NCBI GenBank assembly: GCA_901456055.1
Contig: CABDWT010000018.1
Coordinates: forward strand, 1-64,000
DNA: 64,000 nt
Direction of reading: 5' to 3'
Source of the DNA: Phytobacter ursingii
GTDB taxonomy: Bacteria; Pseudomonadota; Gammaproteobacteria; Enterobacterales; Enterobacteriaceae
Shown here in pieces: positions 45,962-55,977 of the stretch (positions within the stretch are counted from its first letter, which is position 1; every line of letters starts with the position of its first letter). The notes under the pieces were generated by a model that saw only the letters and a list, made by a program, of their open reading frames with translations, made no database searches and was not told the origin of the DNA. The position numbers and the translations under genes were made by a program.

Positions 45962-46720
45962 TAAGCCTGTCAACTCGCTTCGCACCTGGCAAAGATTACC
46001 TTGATAGCCATTCATTTGGCGTAATGGGTCATTTGCCAGGTTCTCTGACGGATGGCACGCCTTTCCCTAAAAAATCGACCTCCATTTTTATATTAAAAAA
46101 GAAGGGAATGACTCATTGGCAAAATATAGCAATCAACAATTATCACCGGTATTGCCTTTCGATTATGATTAGCACTGTCCTTTTTATATAAATCACTGAC
46201 ATCTCTTCTTCACCGAATACACCGTGGAACCCGCCTCACGGGCATTCCGGTCCTCCCCAATACGACAACTTTGCATGTGAGCCCGTTGAATATCAGTAAA
46301 TGTAAATACAGCGACGGCACACCGATTTGCCTCACAATGCCGCGTTATCCATAAAAATAAACCTGCGTAAAAATAGAGTGGCTTATCAATTAAAAATGAA
46401 AGAGGTTTCGTTAAAATAATACACTCTTTTAAACGTTATATGGTCAGATACCTCATTCGTATCGCTGCGCTTATATCCCCTGCTGTCCCGCTGGTTGGAT
46501 GACCCGAAATGACAGACTAGTGATATACTTTTGCAGTATCGAACTGTTAATGATTCAGTCTGAAACAAATCCTCAACGCCGCCAGCCGTCACGGAAAAAA
46601 CGTGACACCAGCAGCGGCTGCTGGGATAATTCGATTTCGTTTTGATTTATGTTGAAATGGCAATCATAACCTGTTGATTGTTAAAGTAAATAAAAGCAAT
46701 GACTATAAGGATTAAAAGCT
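45962..46720. other. 760-bp intergenic region between sapF and fabI
   Basis: No supported gene. It contains a 10-bp inverted repeat with a 38-base loop just after sapF, a long AT-rich middle, the hairpin GTCACG-N7-CGTGAC (46588-46606) and next to it a perfect odd palindrome CCAGCAGC-G-GCTGCTGG (46608-46624), about 100 bases upstream of fabI. The fabI promoter must lie here. A 68-codon minus-strand frame (46386-46592) has no ribosome-binding site or protein-like composition. Confidence 0.6.
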
Positions 46721-47509
46721 ATGGGTTTTCTTACCGGTAAGCGCATTCTGGTAACGGGTGTTGCCAGCAAACTTTCCATCGCCTACGGTATCGCGCAAGC
46801 TATGCATCGCGAAGGCGCTGAACTGGCGTTCACTTATCAGAACGACAAACTGAAAGGCCGTGTGGAAGAGTTTGCCGCTCAACTGGGTTCCAGCATCGTA
46901 CTGCCTTGTGACGTTGCGGAAGATGCCAGCATCGAAGCCCTGTTCAGCGAACTGGTTAAAGTATGGCCGAAATTTGACGGTTTCGTTCACTCTATCGGTT
47001 TTGCGCCGGGCGACCAGCTGGACGGTGACTACGTGAATGCCGTAACCCGCGATGGCTTCAAAATCGCACATGACATCAGCTCCTACAGCTTTGTGGCCCT
47101 GGCTAAGTCCTGCCGCGAAATGCTGAACCCGGGCTCCGCTCTGCTGACCCTGTCCTACCTTGGCGCAGAACGTGCTATTCCTAACTACAACGTTATGGGT
47201 CTGGCTAAAGCTTCTCTGGAAGCGAACGTTCGTTACATGGCGAACGCGATGGGTCCGGAAGGTGTGCGTGTTAACGGCATCTCTGCTGGCCCGATCCGCA
47301 CCCTCGCGGCGTCTGGTATCAAAGATTTCCGTAAGATGCTGTCTCACTGCGAAGCGGTTACCCCGATTCGCCGCACTGTGACCATTGAAGATGTGGGTAA
47401 CACTGCTGCGTTCCTGTGTTCTGACCTCTCTGCAGGTATTTCCGGTGAAGTTGTTCACGTTGATGGCGGTTTCAACATCGCAGCCATGAACGAGCTGGAA
47501 CTGAAATAA
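46721..47509 (+). CDS. fabI: enoyl-[acyl-carrier-protein] reductase FabI
   Basis: 262 residues, as in E. coli. It is a short-chain dehydrogenase-type NADH enzyme that completes each fatty-acid elongation cycle. The catalytic Tyr-x6-Lys is in [11 protein letters not shown] (Tyr about 156, Lys about 163). The triclosan and diazaborine contact Gly93 region, [10 protein letters not shown], has the sensitive wild-type residues. The ribosome-binding site is AAGGATTAAAAGCT. The gene uses frequent, translation-optimal codons more than its neighbours, as expected for high expression. Confidence 0.97.
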   Translation: MGFLTGKRILVTGVASKLSIAYGIAQAMHREGAELAFTYQNDKLKGRVEEFAAQLGSSIVLPCDVAEDASIEALFSELVKVWPKFDGFVHSIGFAPGDQLDGDYVNAVTRDGFKIAHDISSYSFVALAKSCREMLNPGSALLTLSYLGAERAIPNYNVMGLAKASLEANVRYMANAMGPEGVRVNGISAGPIRTLAASGIKDFRKMLSHCEAVTPIRRTVTIEDVGNTAAFLCSDLSAGISGEVVHVDGGFNIAAMNELELK

Positions 47510-47517
47510 TCTTCCCA

Positions 47518-47545
47518 CGCCCCCCGCTTCGGGGGGCGAATTTCG
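47518..47545 (+). terminator. terminator after fabI
   Basis: CGCCCCCC-GCTTC-GGGGGGCG stem (47518-47538) followed by AATTTCGTT, nine bases after the fabI stop. Confidence 0.85.
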
Positions 47546-47761
47546 TTACCCTTTCTCTCTTTTTGCTCCTTGTCTCACTTGCCTTGCTTCTCATCCTGCG
47601 GTCCGAACGCTTCAACGCTTTATATATCTTTCTGATATTTATTATCACGTAACATTCTTTCATCCCTTTCACCGCTTACGCCAGGATAAAACAGCGAAAA
47701 AGATCCGCGTACCAGCATAACGACGAGTCCGGATCGCCACTTTTTAGACCAAGGAACGACC

Positions 47762-48919
47762 ATGGAACAACGCCGTGTTTCCGGCAAAAGCCACTGGTAT
47801 CATGAAACCCAGTCGAGCGCCCGTCAGGCTCAGGTGCTACCCTTAGTTCCCGAAGCGGCTACTGTTGACGATCCGTTTCTGTTAAATCTTACCCTGCCGG
47901 ATTGGCTCATTCAGATGTGTGGCAACTGGCTGACGCCGGCACGAACACTGTACAAATTCCTGTTTCCCCAACGCGTAGCGGTTAACCGACTGCACACATT
48001 CAGCGCTTATGACCGTCTGAGTACTGCGTTGACTGTCGCTCAGGTATACGGCGTACAGCGCCTGTGTAATCACTATGCCGCCCGCCTGGCGCCCCTTCCC
48101 GGCCCCGACTCGTCTCGTGAAAGCAATCGCCGACTGGCACAAATCACGCAATATGCCCGCCAGCTTGCGCTGTCACCCGGGGTTATCGACGCCCGCGCCC
48201 GCCGACAGCTTGATGAAGTAGGGTTAACGGAATACGACATAATTCTGATGGATCAGGTTATCGGTTTTATTGGTTTTCAGGCGCGCGTCATCGCCACCTT
48301 TCAGGCGCTCCAGGGGCAGCCTGTGCGTTTAATCCCCGGTATGGAGATGCAGCAAGAGGCAGAGTACGCCTTGTTTGCCGCGACGCAAACACAATGGGTG
48401 CCAGGCATTACACCGGTAGATTTACGCACCGCCAGCGCACGTCAGATGGAGTCCCTTGCCAACTGGCAACCGTTGCCTGCTTTTCAGCTTCTCGCGCCCG
48501 TACTGGCACATGAGTACCCTTCGCTGGATGCGCTGGGCGAAATTTATAGCGGCGCGTTGCCAGCGCTGGTGGACGACGACATAAAACAATTGGTCACCCT
48601 CTATACCGCGCGAATTAACGGCAGCCTAAACTGCTTTAGCGAAGCCTGGCAAATCTGGAGCGGCGATGATGACCTTGCCGAAGCAGTGCGCAATGGTGAG
48701 CGGGCACTCAAACGCCTGGGGCAAACACGGCGCAAAGAAAGCGCCATTGCGCAGGCTGTGCAGATATTGACCTGCGCGCCAGATCGTTTCAGTCCGACGC
48801 TTTTCGCGCAGTTGAAAGATAAGGGAATCAACGAAACGTCCGCCATCGGATTACTTATCTGGTGTGCATTGTGCGGCTGGTTAAACCGGCTGAAAATTGC
48901 CTTAGGTGATGTCGCCTGA
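47762..48919 (+). CDS. yciW: YciW: CMD/AhpD-like putative peroxidase
   Basis: 385 residues, slightly longer than E. coli YciW (about 375), in the same place between fabI and rnb. It is all-helical with two carboxymuconolactone-decarboxylase/AhpD-like repeats (around 60-185 and 230-380). The AhpD CxxC peroxidase centre is not at its usual place; the only close cysteine pair is WCALCGW near the C-terminus. In E. coli, YciW is under CysB control and connected to cysteine metabolism. The ribosome-binding site is CAAGGAACGACC. Confidence 0.85.
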   Translation: MEQRRVSGKSHWYHETQSSARQAQVLPLVPEAATVDDPFLLNLTLPDWLIQMCGNWLTPARTLYKFLFPQRVAVNRLHTFSAYDRLSTALTVAQVYGVQRLCNHYAARLAPLPGPDSSRESNRRLAQITQYARQLALSPGVIDARARRQLDEVGLTEYDIILMDQVIGFIGFQARVIATFQALQGQPVRLIPGMEMQQEAEYALFAATQTQWVPGITPVDLRTASARQMESLANWQPLPAFQLLAPVLAHEYPSLDALGEIYSGALPALVDDDIKQLVTLYTARINGSLNCFSEAWQIWSGDDDLAEAVRNGERALKRLGQTRRKESAIAQAVQILTCAPDRFSPTLFAQLKDKGINETSAIGLLIWCALCGWLNRLKIALGDVA

Positions 48920-49058
48920 TTCTGATACAAGCGCCCTGGTTCAGCACGTGGCTTTATGCTGATTCAGGGACGGGCATTTTGCAGAAACAGCGCTTGCTGC
49001 AACAGGCAGATTCGCGTAAAACTGTCAGCCGCTCTTTCAGCCACGAAAATACAAAATT

Positions 49059-50993
49059 ATGTTTCAGGACAACCCGCTGCTAGCGCAGCTAAAACAGCAA
49101 CTTCATTCCCAAACCCCCCGTGCGGAAGGTGTCGTTAAAGCCACGGAAAAAGGCTTTGGTTTCCTCGAAGTCGATGCGCAAAAAAGCTATTTTATTCCGC
49201 CGCCGCAGATGAAAAAAGTGATGCACGGCGATCGTATCATCGCGGTGATCCATACCGAAAAGGAACGCGAATCCGCTGAACCGGAAGAGTTGGTTGAGCC
49301 GTTTCTGAGCCGTTTTGTTGGCCGGGTGCAGAAGAAAGATGATCGCCTTTCTATCGTGCCTGACCATCCGTTGATTAAAGATGTTATCCCATGCCGCGCT
49401 GAACGTGGCGTAACCCACGATTTCAAAGACGGTGACTGGGCAGTTGCTGAAATGCGCCGTCACCCGCTCAAAGGTGACCGCAGTTTTTATGCGGAGCTGA
49501 CACAGTTCATCACCTTTGGCGACGACCATTTCGTGCCATGGTGGGTTACTCTGGCGCGACATAATCTTGAAAAAGAAGCGCCTGACGGCGTAGCGACCAC
49601 CATGCTGGATGAAGGTCTTGAGCGCATCGATCTAACCGCACTGGATTTCGTCACTATCGACAGTGCCAGCACCGAAGATATGGATGATGCGCTGTATGTT
49701 ACAGAGACCGCTGACGGCAAACTGCAACTGACCGTTGCGATTGCCGATCCAACCGCGTGGATCGCAGAAGGAAGCAAGCTGGATAATATCGCCAAAGTGC
49801 GTGCCTTTACCAATTACCTGCCGGGCTTCAACATTCCGATGCTGCCGCGTGAACTGTCTGATGACTTGTGTTCGCTGCGGGCCAATGAAGTTCGCCCGGT
49901 GCTGGCCTGCCGTATGACCTTAGATGCGCAAGGCGCTATCGAAGATAATATCGAATTCTTTGCAGCGACCATTACATCCAAAGCCAAGCTGGTGTACGAC
50001 GATGTGTCCGACTGGCTGGAGAACGGCGGCTCATGGCAGCCGCAGAACGAAGCTATCGCCGCCCAAATTCGCCTGCTGCACCGCGTATGCCTGGCACGTT
50101 CTCAATGGCGTCAGACTCATGCGTTGGTCTTCAAAGACCGCCCTGATTATCGTTTTATTCTTGGCGAAAAAGGCGAAGTGCTGGATATCGTTGCCGAGCC
50201 GCGTCGAATTGCAAACCGTATCGTCGAAGAGTCAATGATTGCCGCCAATATTTGCGCTGCCCGCGTGCTGCGCGACAAGCTCGGTTTTGGCATTTACAAC
50301 GTGCATATGGGCTTTGATCCGGCCAATAGCGAACAACTTGCCACGCTGTTGAAAGGCCACGGTATGCACGTGGATGCGGAAGAAGTGCTGACACTGGATG
50401 GCTTCTGTAAGCTGCGCCGCGAGCTGGATGCACAACCTTCTGGATTCCTCGACAGTCGCATTCGCCGTTTCCAGTCCTTTGCGGAAATCAGCGTCGATCC
50501 AGGTCCACATTTCGGTCTGGGCCTCGAAGCTTACGCCACCTGGACCTCCCCTATTCGTAAGTATGGCGACATGATTAACCATCGTCTGCTGAAAGCAGTA
50601 ATCAAAGGCGAAACGGCAGCGCGTCCTCAAGCGGAAGCGACCGTACAGATGGCTGAACGTCGTCGTCTGAACCGCATGGCGGAGCGCGATGTCGGCGACT
50701 GGTTGTATGCTCGCTTCCTGCAGGACAAAGCAGGTACCGACGCCCGTTTTAGCGCTGAGATTATCGATATCAGCCGTGGCGGCATGCGTGTTCGTCTGGT
50801 GGATAATGGTGCGATTGCCTTTATTCCGGCGCCGTTCCTTCATGCTGTACGCGATGAGTTAGTGTGCAGTCAGGAAACCGGGACGGTGCAAATTAAAGGC
50901 GAAACCGTTTATAAAGTGACTGACGTTGTTGATGTCACCATTGCGGAAGTTCGTATGGAAACGCGGAGTATTATCGCGCGTCCAGCCGCCTGA
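49059..50993 (+). CDS. rnb: exoribonuclease II
   Basis: 644 residues, as in E. coli RNase II. Order: two cold-shock domains (about 1-180), the RNB catalytic domain with metal-binding aspartates in [11 protein letters not shown] (about 201-211), and a C-terminal S1 domain (about 555-644). It degrades single-stranded RNA 3' to 5'. Located between yciW and the PAS-GGDEF-EAL gene, as in E. coli (rnb-pdeR). Confidence 0.97.
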   Translation: MFQDNPLLAQLKQQLHSQTPRAEGVVKATEKGFGFLEVDAQKSYFIPPPQMKKVMHGDRIIAVIHTEKERESAEPEELVEPFLSRFVGRVQKKDDRLSIVPDHPLIKDVIPCRAERGVTHDFKDGDWAVAEMRRHPLKGDRSFYAELTQFITFGDDHFVPWWVTLARHNLEKEAPDGVATTMLDEGLERIDLTALDFVTIDSASTEDMDDALYVTETADGKLQLTVAIADPTAWIAEGSKLDNIAKVRAFTNYLPGFNIPMLPRELSDDLCSLRANEVRPVLACRMTLDAQGAIEDNIEFFAATITSKAKLVYDDVSDWLENGGSWQPQNEAIAAQIRLLHRVCLARSQWRQTHALVFKDRPDYRFILGEKGEVLDIVAEPRRIANRIVEESMIAANICAARVLRDKLGFGIYNVHMGFDPANSEQLATLLKGHGMHVDAEEVLTLDGFCKLRRELDAQPSGFLDSRIRRFQSFAEISVDPGPHFGLGLEAYATWTSPIRKYGDMINHRLLKAVIKGETAARPQAEATVQMAERRRLNRMAERDVGDWLYARFLQDKAGTDARFSAEIIDISRGGMRVRLVDNGAIAFIPAPFLHAVRDELVCSQETGTVQIKGETVYKVTDVVDVTIAEVRMETRSIIARPAA

Positions 50994-51306
50994 TAACTCA
51001 CGTTGTTTTGCTCCCTCAGCCGTACCGAGGGAGCAAATATTAGTTTGTGAAAGCGATAACACCCTCATTTTTTTTCAAAACCCCACAAAAAGCGTTAAAA
51101 GCGACCACAATAAAAATAACTTTGCGCATTTTTTGCGGCGTTTTATGCATTTTTTCGTACCTGCTGTTCTTTTGTCCGGGGCCCGTTCTATTATAAGATT
51201 GCAAATAAAAACAATACCTTCATCCCTGATTACCCCTTAATAAAAGGGGGGTTAATCCGTCATTAGATGAGAAACCGTTGCGCTTTTTGGTGGGTTGGGA
51301 GACAGC
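50994..51306 (+). other. rnb terminator and pdeR/rpfR leader
   Basis: 313 bp without a gene. A stem TTTGCTCCCTC / GAGGGAGCAAA (51007-51017 and 51027-51037) follows rnb and is probably its terminator, though no T run is present. Further on, TTCTATTATAAG (about 51185-51196) could be a -10 region for the next gene, and a small hairpin CCCCTT-N5-AAGGGG (51233-51249) lies in its presumed leader. Confidence 0.55.
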
Positions 51307-53298
51307 ATGAAAGACGATCAGGAACAGAATTTACTGTTTCGTTACCTGGGTTCCAGCAGCCCATTCTGGCGATTGACCGCTGACAGCAACGCGTTACATT
51401 TCGCTCCTGATGAAGAGTCTGAATCAAGTCAGGTGGTGACACTGAATGATGAGCAGGCAGCACAGTTACGACAAATGACCGTTATTACTTCCAGCCTGAC
51501 CATGCATATTTCATTATTTGGCGATAACGTTCCTGTACATTTAGTCGGCCGGAAAATTAATAAAACCGAGTGGGCTGGAACCGCATCGGCATGGAATGAT
51601 ACGTCGTCCGTAGCGCGTGATTTAGTGCAGGGGCTCTCCTTTGCTGAACAGGTTGTTTCCGAAGCCAATTCTGTGATCGTCATCCTCGACCGCCATGGCA
51701 ATATCCAGCGCTTTAACCGACTTTGTGAAGAATATACGGGATTAAAAGAGCAAGAGGTCATTGGGCAAAACGTTTTTAAACTCTTTATGAGCCATAACGA
51801 AGCCGAAGCCTCTAAACGCAATATCTCTGAATTCTTCCGTAACGGCGCGTCTTATGAAGTTGAACGCTGGATTAAGACGCGAAAAGGGCAGCGTCTGTTT
51901 TTATTTCGTAATAAATTCGTCCATAGCGGCAGTGGAAAAAACGAAATCTTTCTTATTTGTTCCGGTACAGATATTACCGAAGAACGTCGGGCACAAGAGC
52001 GTTTACGGGTTTTAGCGAATACCGACACGATCACTGGTTTACCCAATCGTAATGCCATTCATGAATTAATCAGCAACGCGATTGATAATCGTGGCGACAC
52101 GCAAATTGGTATCGTTTATCTGGACCTGGATAATTTCAAGAAAGTAAACGATGCCTATGGTCATATGTTCGGCGATCAGCTTTTACAGGCCGTGGCGCTG
52201 GCGATTTTAAGTTGTCTGGATGAAGGCCAGACCCTTGCGCGGCTGGGCGGTGACGAATTTATCGTTCTGGCGACGGATTCGTCACAGAGCGCGCTGGAGG
52301 CGACGGCCTCGCGTATTATTACCCGTCTGCGCCAGCCCTTCCGGATTGGCCTTATCGAGATTTACACCGGTTGTTCGCTGGGGATTTCACTTGCACCGCA
52401 ACATGGTAACGATCGCGAAAGTATTATTCGCAACGCCGATACCGCAATGTATATCGCAAAAGAAAACGGACGCGGAAAGTTTTGTGTTTTCACCCCGGAA
52501 ATGAACCAGCGGGTTTTCGAATATTTATGGCTCGATACCAATCTGCGTAAAGCACTCGATAATGACCAACTGGTCATTCACTATCAGCCCAAAGTGACCT
52601 GGCGCGGCGAAGTGCGCAGCCTTGAAGCGCTGGTGCGATGGCAATCGCCGGAACGCGGGTTAATTCCGCCGCAGGATTTTATTGCGTATGCAGAAGAGTC
52701 GGGGCTGATCGTTCCGCTGGGACGCTGGGTTATGCTGGATGTCGTGCGTCAGGTCGCGAAATGGCGCGATAAGGGCATCAATTTGCGTGTGGCGGTAAAC
52801 GTTTCAGCCCGACAGCTGGCGGACCAGTCGATATTCAGCGATTTGAAACAGGCTTTGCATGATCTGAATTTCGAATATTGCCCTATAGACGTTGAATTGA
52901 CAGAAAGTTGCCTGATTGAAAACGAGGATCTGGCGCTGTCAGTCATTCAGCAGTTCAGCGACCTGGGTTCACAGGTACATCTCGACGACTTTGGCACCGG
53001 TTACTCTTCCCTGTCGCAACTGGCGCGTTTCCCTATAGATGCGATAAAACTCGATCAATCCTTCGTTAAGGATATCCATAAGCAATCTGTCTCGCAGTCG
53101 CTGGTGCGGGCAATTGTTGCGGTAGCGCAGGCGCTGAACTTGCAGGTAATTGCGGAAGGGGTTGAAAACGCGAAAGAAGACGCCTTCCTTACCAAGAATG
53201 GCGTCAACGAACGGCAGGGATTCTTATTTGCTAAACCCATGCCCGCTGCCGTATTCGAGCGATGGTATAAGCGCTATCAGGCGCGAAAAAAGGGCTAA
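51307..53298 (+). CDS. pdeR: PdeR/RpfR: PAS-GGDEF-EAL c-di-GMP protein, predicted BDSF receptor
   Basis: 663 residues from the ATG at 51307, with GGGAG six bases upstream; a TTG at 51295 is a false extension. Order: an N-terminal domain (1-95) that corresponds to the RpfF-interaction (FI) domain of RpfR, a PAS domain (about 112-225), GGDEF (motif at 314-318, intact), and EAL (E440-A441-L442, DDFGTGY at 560-566). In E. coli it is the phosphodiesterase PdeR (Gmr/YciR), which restrains DgcM-MlrA. In Cronobacter and Burkholderia the same architecture is RpfR, which binds the fatty-acid signal BDSF in its PAS domain and changes c-di-GMP turnover. The rpfF homologue ends on the very same bases, favouring an RpfR role. 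Confidence 0.94.
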   Translation: MKDDQEQNLLFRYLGSSSPFWRLTADSNALHFAPDEESESSQVVTLNDEQAAQLRQMTVITSSLTMHISLFGDNVPVHLVGRKINKTEWAGTASAWNDTSSVARDLVQGLSFAEQVVSEANSVIVILDRHGNIQRFNRLCEEYTGLKEQEVIGQNVFKLFMSHNEAEASKRNISEFFRNGASYEVERWIKTRKGQRLFLFRNKFVHSGSGKNEIFLICSGTDITEERRAQERLRVLANTDTITGLPNRNAIHELISNAIDNRGDTQIGIVYLDLDNFKKVNDAYGHMFGDQLLQAVALAILSCLDEGQTLARLGGDEFIVLATDSSQSALEATASRIITRLRQPFRIGLIEIYTGCSLGISLAPQHGNDRESIIRNADTAMYIAKENGRGKFCVFTPEMNQRVFEYLWLDTNLRKALDNDQLVIHYQPKVTWRGEVRSLEALVRWQSPERGLIPPQDFIAYAEESGLIVPLGRWVMLDVVRQVAKWRDKGINLRVAVNVSARQLADQSIFSDLKQALHDLNFEYCPIDVELTESCLIENEDLALSVIQQFSDLGSQVHLDDFGTGYSSLSQLARFPIDAIKLDQSFVKDIHKQSVSQSLVRAIVAVAQALNLQVIAEGVENAKEDAFLTKNGVNERQGFLFAKPMPAAVFERWYKRYQARKKG

Positions 53299-54164
53299 CT
53301 TGCTTTACTTAAACTGGTGGACGAATGCCGGTTCTGCAACTGCACCAGACGTTCCATATAGGCCACGTCTTTAGGTTGCAGGCAGAAGGCGGCATCAACC
53401 CAGTCTTCGGTAATGTCCATGAGCTCACTTCGAGGCAGTTGCATCACGCGCTGACGTGCTCGTAACATCGCGCGGACGCCATTGAGCCGGGGTTGCAGCG
53501 TATCGATAAATGTACGAACAGCCAGATAGCTTTGCCCGGGTTCAAAAAGCTGATCCACCAGCCCATGCTGCGCATACCATTCCGCGGTGTGGGATTCGCC
53601 TTTATAAATTAGCTCCTCCGCCAGCTTCATCCCTGAGCGCCGGGCTACCAGCGAATACCCCCCCATGCCCGGGAACAAGTTAAAGGCAATTTCCGGAAAA
53701 CCGAGGCGAGCATCGCGTTGCGCCAGTAAAAAATGGTGCGCCAGCGCCGCTTCAAAACCGCCGCCTAGCGCACTACCTTCGACCATGGCCAGCGTAATTG
53801 CGCCTGTATCAAACCCGCGCGACGCCGCATGTACACAGTCGACACAAGCGCGTGCATACGCACGCAGCGCTTCCCTGCGACCATTTTGAATGCACTCAAC
53901 AAAAAAATTTAGATCGCCCCCCGCATTGTACATACCGGGAACCAGCGAGCCTGTTACCCAAAAGTCCACGGCAAATCCCGCTTGTCGGACAAGCCAGGAG
54001 ATATTCATGATCTCTTCGATTAACACATGGTTAAAGCAGGGGCGTGGCTGAGCGCGCAACATCATCCATACTGTGCGACGCTCTTCTTCGTAGTAACCCG
54101 AAAGTTGCGTAAAACGTTCATTATCCGTAAAAAGTTTACACGTAGCCTGGTTGATAACTGTCAT
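53295..54164 (-). CDS. rpfF: RpfF-like DSF/BDSF signal synthase (enoyl-CoA hydratase family)
   Basis: 289 residues, exactly the length of Xanthomonas RpfF. Crotonase fold with [13 protein letters not shown] near 80-92 (matching RpfF NLGGDLALFCQLI), [12 protein letters not shown] at 130-141 and [17 protein letters not shown] at 155-171. The two catalytic glutamates of RpfF (E141 and E161 in Xanthomonas) correspond to E138 and E158 here, with the same 20-residue spacing. Such enzymes hydrolyse and dehydrate 3-hydroxyacyl-ACP to a cis-2-unsaturated fatty acid signal. A strong GGAGGAG site precedes the ATG. Its TAG overlaps the TAA of pdeR/rpfR tail to tail. Absent from E. coli K-12. Chain length of the product cannot be predicted. 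Confidence 0.9.
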   Translation of the reverse strand: MTVINQATCKLFTDNERFTQLSGYYEEERRTVWMMLRAQPRPCFNHVLIEEIMNISWLVRQAGFAVDFWVTGSLVPGMYNAGGDLNFFVECIQNGRREALRAYARACVDCVHAASRGFDTGAITLAMVEGSALGGGFEAALAHHFLLAQRDARLGFPEIAFNLFPGMGGYSLVARRSGMKLAEELIYKGESHTAEWYAQHGLVDQLFEPGQSYLAVRTFIDTLQPRLNGVRAMLRARQRVMQLPRSELMDITEDWVDAAFCLQPKDVAYMERLVQLQNRHSSTSLSKAS

Positions 54165-54357
54165 AGACTTACTCCTCCGGTAAAAAAGCGCGGTGTGCGC
54201 AGAGCAAGACTAATCCAGCAGCAACCTTAGCTGTATGTAACTTAATGAATATATAATTGGTACTTATAATATTTTGAGATTTCGCTTTTCCCCTTCTCTT
54301 TTTAAACTATTTTCTGCATCATTCAATGTGTTAATTTTCAAACATAAAGGTGAAGAC

Positions 54358-54540
54358 ATGGCCGACATTGATGTAAAGCAACTGACGGGACGGCTTGATA
54401 CCGTGCTGGATATTCTGGTTGCGGGCGACTACCAATCCGCCATTCGCAACCTGGAAATTCTGAAGTCTGAATTACAGCACCTCGATAATGCGGATAAATC
54501 CGCGTCTGCCGGCAACCCTAAAACCCCCTGGGAAGTCTGA
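54358..54540 (+). CDS. yciZ: YciZ (UPF0509 family small protein)
   Basis: 60 residues from the ATG at 54358, with AAAGGTGA upstream; the longer open frame has no ribosome-binding site. The sequence [28 protein letters not shown] and the ending PKTPWEV match E. coli YciZ (57 residues, [21 protein letters not shown], ending PWEI). Soluble, helical; function unknown. It is divergent from rpfF, with about 190 bp between. Confidence 0.9.
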   Translation: [60 protein letters not shown]

Positions 54541-54629
54541 CTGATACCCTCTCGCGATAGCGGACCAGAGGAACATGGCGCCGTTATAGCTTTTTATTAA
54601 TAGACGTAACGACTCTGAAAGTAGTGGCT

Positions 54630-55388
54630 ATGAATTCCCGACAACAACTAATACTGCAAACGGTAATTGATAAGGGACGGATGAGCGTTTCGGATCTGTC
54701 AAAAATGACAGGCGTTTCCGAAGTGACTATCCGACAGGACCTCAATACCCTTGAAAAACAGAGTTACCTGCGTCGTACGCATGGTTTTGCTGTGCCGCTG
54801 GATAGCGATGACGTCGAAACGCGCATGATGAATAACTACACCGTGAAGCGGGAGCTGGCAGATTACGCCGCGTCACTGGTGAGTGACGGCGAAACGGTTT
54901 TCATCGAAAACGGTAGCTGCAATGCCCTGCTGGCCCGCCGCCTGGGTGAGCAATCTGGCATCACCATTATCACCGTCAGTAGCTATATCGCGCACTTGCT
55001 TAAAGATGCGCTGTGCGACGTTATTCTGCTGGGTGGTATTTACCAGAAGAAAAGTGAAAGTGTTGTCGGCCCCCTCACCCGGCAATATGTTCAGCAAGTG
55101 CATTTCAGCAAGGCATTTATTGGGATTGATGGGTGGCTACCTGACACCGGTTTTACTGGCAGAGATATGATGCGCTCTGACGTGGTTAACGCCGTGCTGG
55201 AAAAAGGCAGTGAAGCCATTGTCCTGACAGATAGTTCAAAATTTGGCGCAGTGCATCCGTACACACTGGGCGTGGGCAGTCGCTTTGACCGCGTGATCAC
55301 TGACGCCGGTATTCCCGCTGATGCTCAGCGCCAGTTGCAGGAATCAGGCCTTATCGTCGATATCGTCAACACAACCGCCTTGCTTTAA
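54630..55388 (+). CDS. yciT: YciT DeoR-family transcriptional regulator
   Basis: 252 residues from the ATG at 54630 ([16 protein letters not shown]), the start that matches E. coli YciT; an in-frame GTG at 54624 is less likely. The N-terminal DeoR-type helix-turn-helix has [30 protein letters not shown] (about 19-48). The C-terminal sugar-phosphate-sensing domain has the typical [21 protein letters not shown] and TDSSKFG segments. In E. coli, YciT is reported to control osmolarity-related genes, and osmB lies immediately downstream. Confidence 0.93.
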   Translation: MNSRQQLILQTVIDKGRMSVSDLSKMTGVSEVTIRQDLNTLEKQSYLRRTHGFAVPLDSDDVETRMMNNYTVKRELADYAASLVSDGETVFIENGSCNALLARRLGEQSGITIITVSSYIAHLLKDALCDVILLGGIYQKKSESVVGPLTRQYVQQVHFSKAFIGIDGWLPDTGFTGRDMMRSDVVNAVLEKGSEAIVLTDSSKFGAVHPYTLGVGSRFDRVITDAGIPADAQRQLQESGLIVDIVNTTALL

Positions 55389-55594
55389 TAGAAACAGCCC
55401 GCTCAGCCGGGCTATCTCCTTCATATCTGAGACTATTCCGACCCGCCAATTAAGACTATTTACCCTGCCGGTAAAGATGTTCAGACGTAAAATTATATTC
55501 AGCGATATAACAGGACGTGACTATCACACGCGTGAATTTAGTAACACCTGCGCCACAAGGTTTAACGGAAAGTCTTTAGGACGGGCTACAGGCA

Positions 55595-55604
55595 CTATAC
55601 TTAA
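55595..55604 (+). promoter_or_regulatory. sigma-S-type promoter of osmB
   Basis: CTATACTTAA (55595-55604), preceded by A, is an exact copy of the extended -10 preferred by RpoS (KCTATACTTAA). It would start transcription near 55610, about 35 bases upstream of osmB. osmB is a classical RpoS- and osmolarity-induced gene. Confidence 0.78.
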
Positions 55605-55643
55605 AGAGAACACTTTCCGTGAATCAACTATTCAGGAGAAAGT

Positions 55644-55865
55644 ATGATGATGTTAACAAGCAAAAAAATGGCAGCTGCTCTGCTGGCTGTAACCCTGGCG
55701 ATGTCTCTGAGCGCATGCGGTCACTGGTCTAAACGCGATCGTAATACCGCAATCGGTGCCGGCGCGGGTGCTTTGGGTGGTGCTGTCTTAACGGATGGTA
55801 GCACACTGGGTACACTGGGTGGCGCGGCGGTTGGTGGTATTATCGGTCACCAGGTTGGTAAATAA
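55644..55865 (+). CDS. osmB: OsmB osmotically induced lipoprotein
   Basis: 73 residues. AGGAG lies five bases before the first of three tandem ATG/ATG codons; E. coli uses the equivalent first one. Lipoprotein signal ending MSLSAC, then a hydrophilic bit (GHWSKRDRNT) and a glycine-zipper region GAGAGALGGAV...GGAAVGGIIGHQVG that is almost identical to E. coli OsmB. An outer-membrane lipoprotein of unknown role induced by osmotic stress and in stationary phase. A bidirectional terminator follows. Confidence 0.95.
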   Translation: MMMLTSKKMAAALLAVTLAMSLSACGHWSKRDRNTAIGAGAGALGGAVLTDGSTLGTLGGAAVGGIIGHQVGK

Positions 55866-55931
55866 TTCATTTCATCACGGCACTTAAAACAGAATAAAAG
55901 ATACTTTCTTTCAGGTCTGAATACGCAGTGT

Positions 55932-55961
55932 AAAAAAGCCGCGATAATTATCGCGGCTTTT
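55932..55961 (+). terminator. bidirectional terminator between osmB and yciH
   Basis: GCCGCGATAATTATCGCGGC (55938-55957), a perfect palindrome with an A run before and T run after it, between converging osmB and yciH. Confidence 0.92.
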
Positions 55962-55977
55962 CTCTTTGGCAGTAATT

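Noticed and set aside
46386-46592. A 68-codon minus-strand frame in the sapF-fabI gap.
   Set aside because: No ribosome-binding site and an unprotein-like composition; it abuts the hairpin region.
46712-47518. A 268-codon minus-strand frame covering all of fabI.
   Set aside because: A shadow of the codon bias of highly expressed fabI; no ribosome-binding site, His/Arg/Gln-rich composition, fabI itself is certain.
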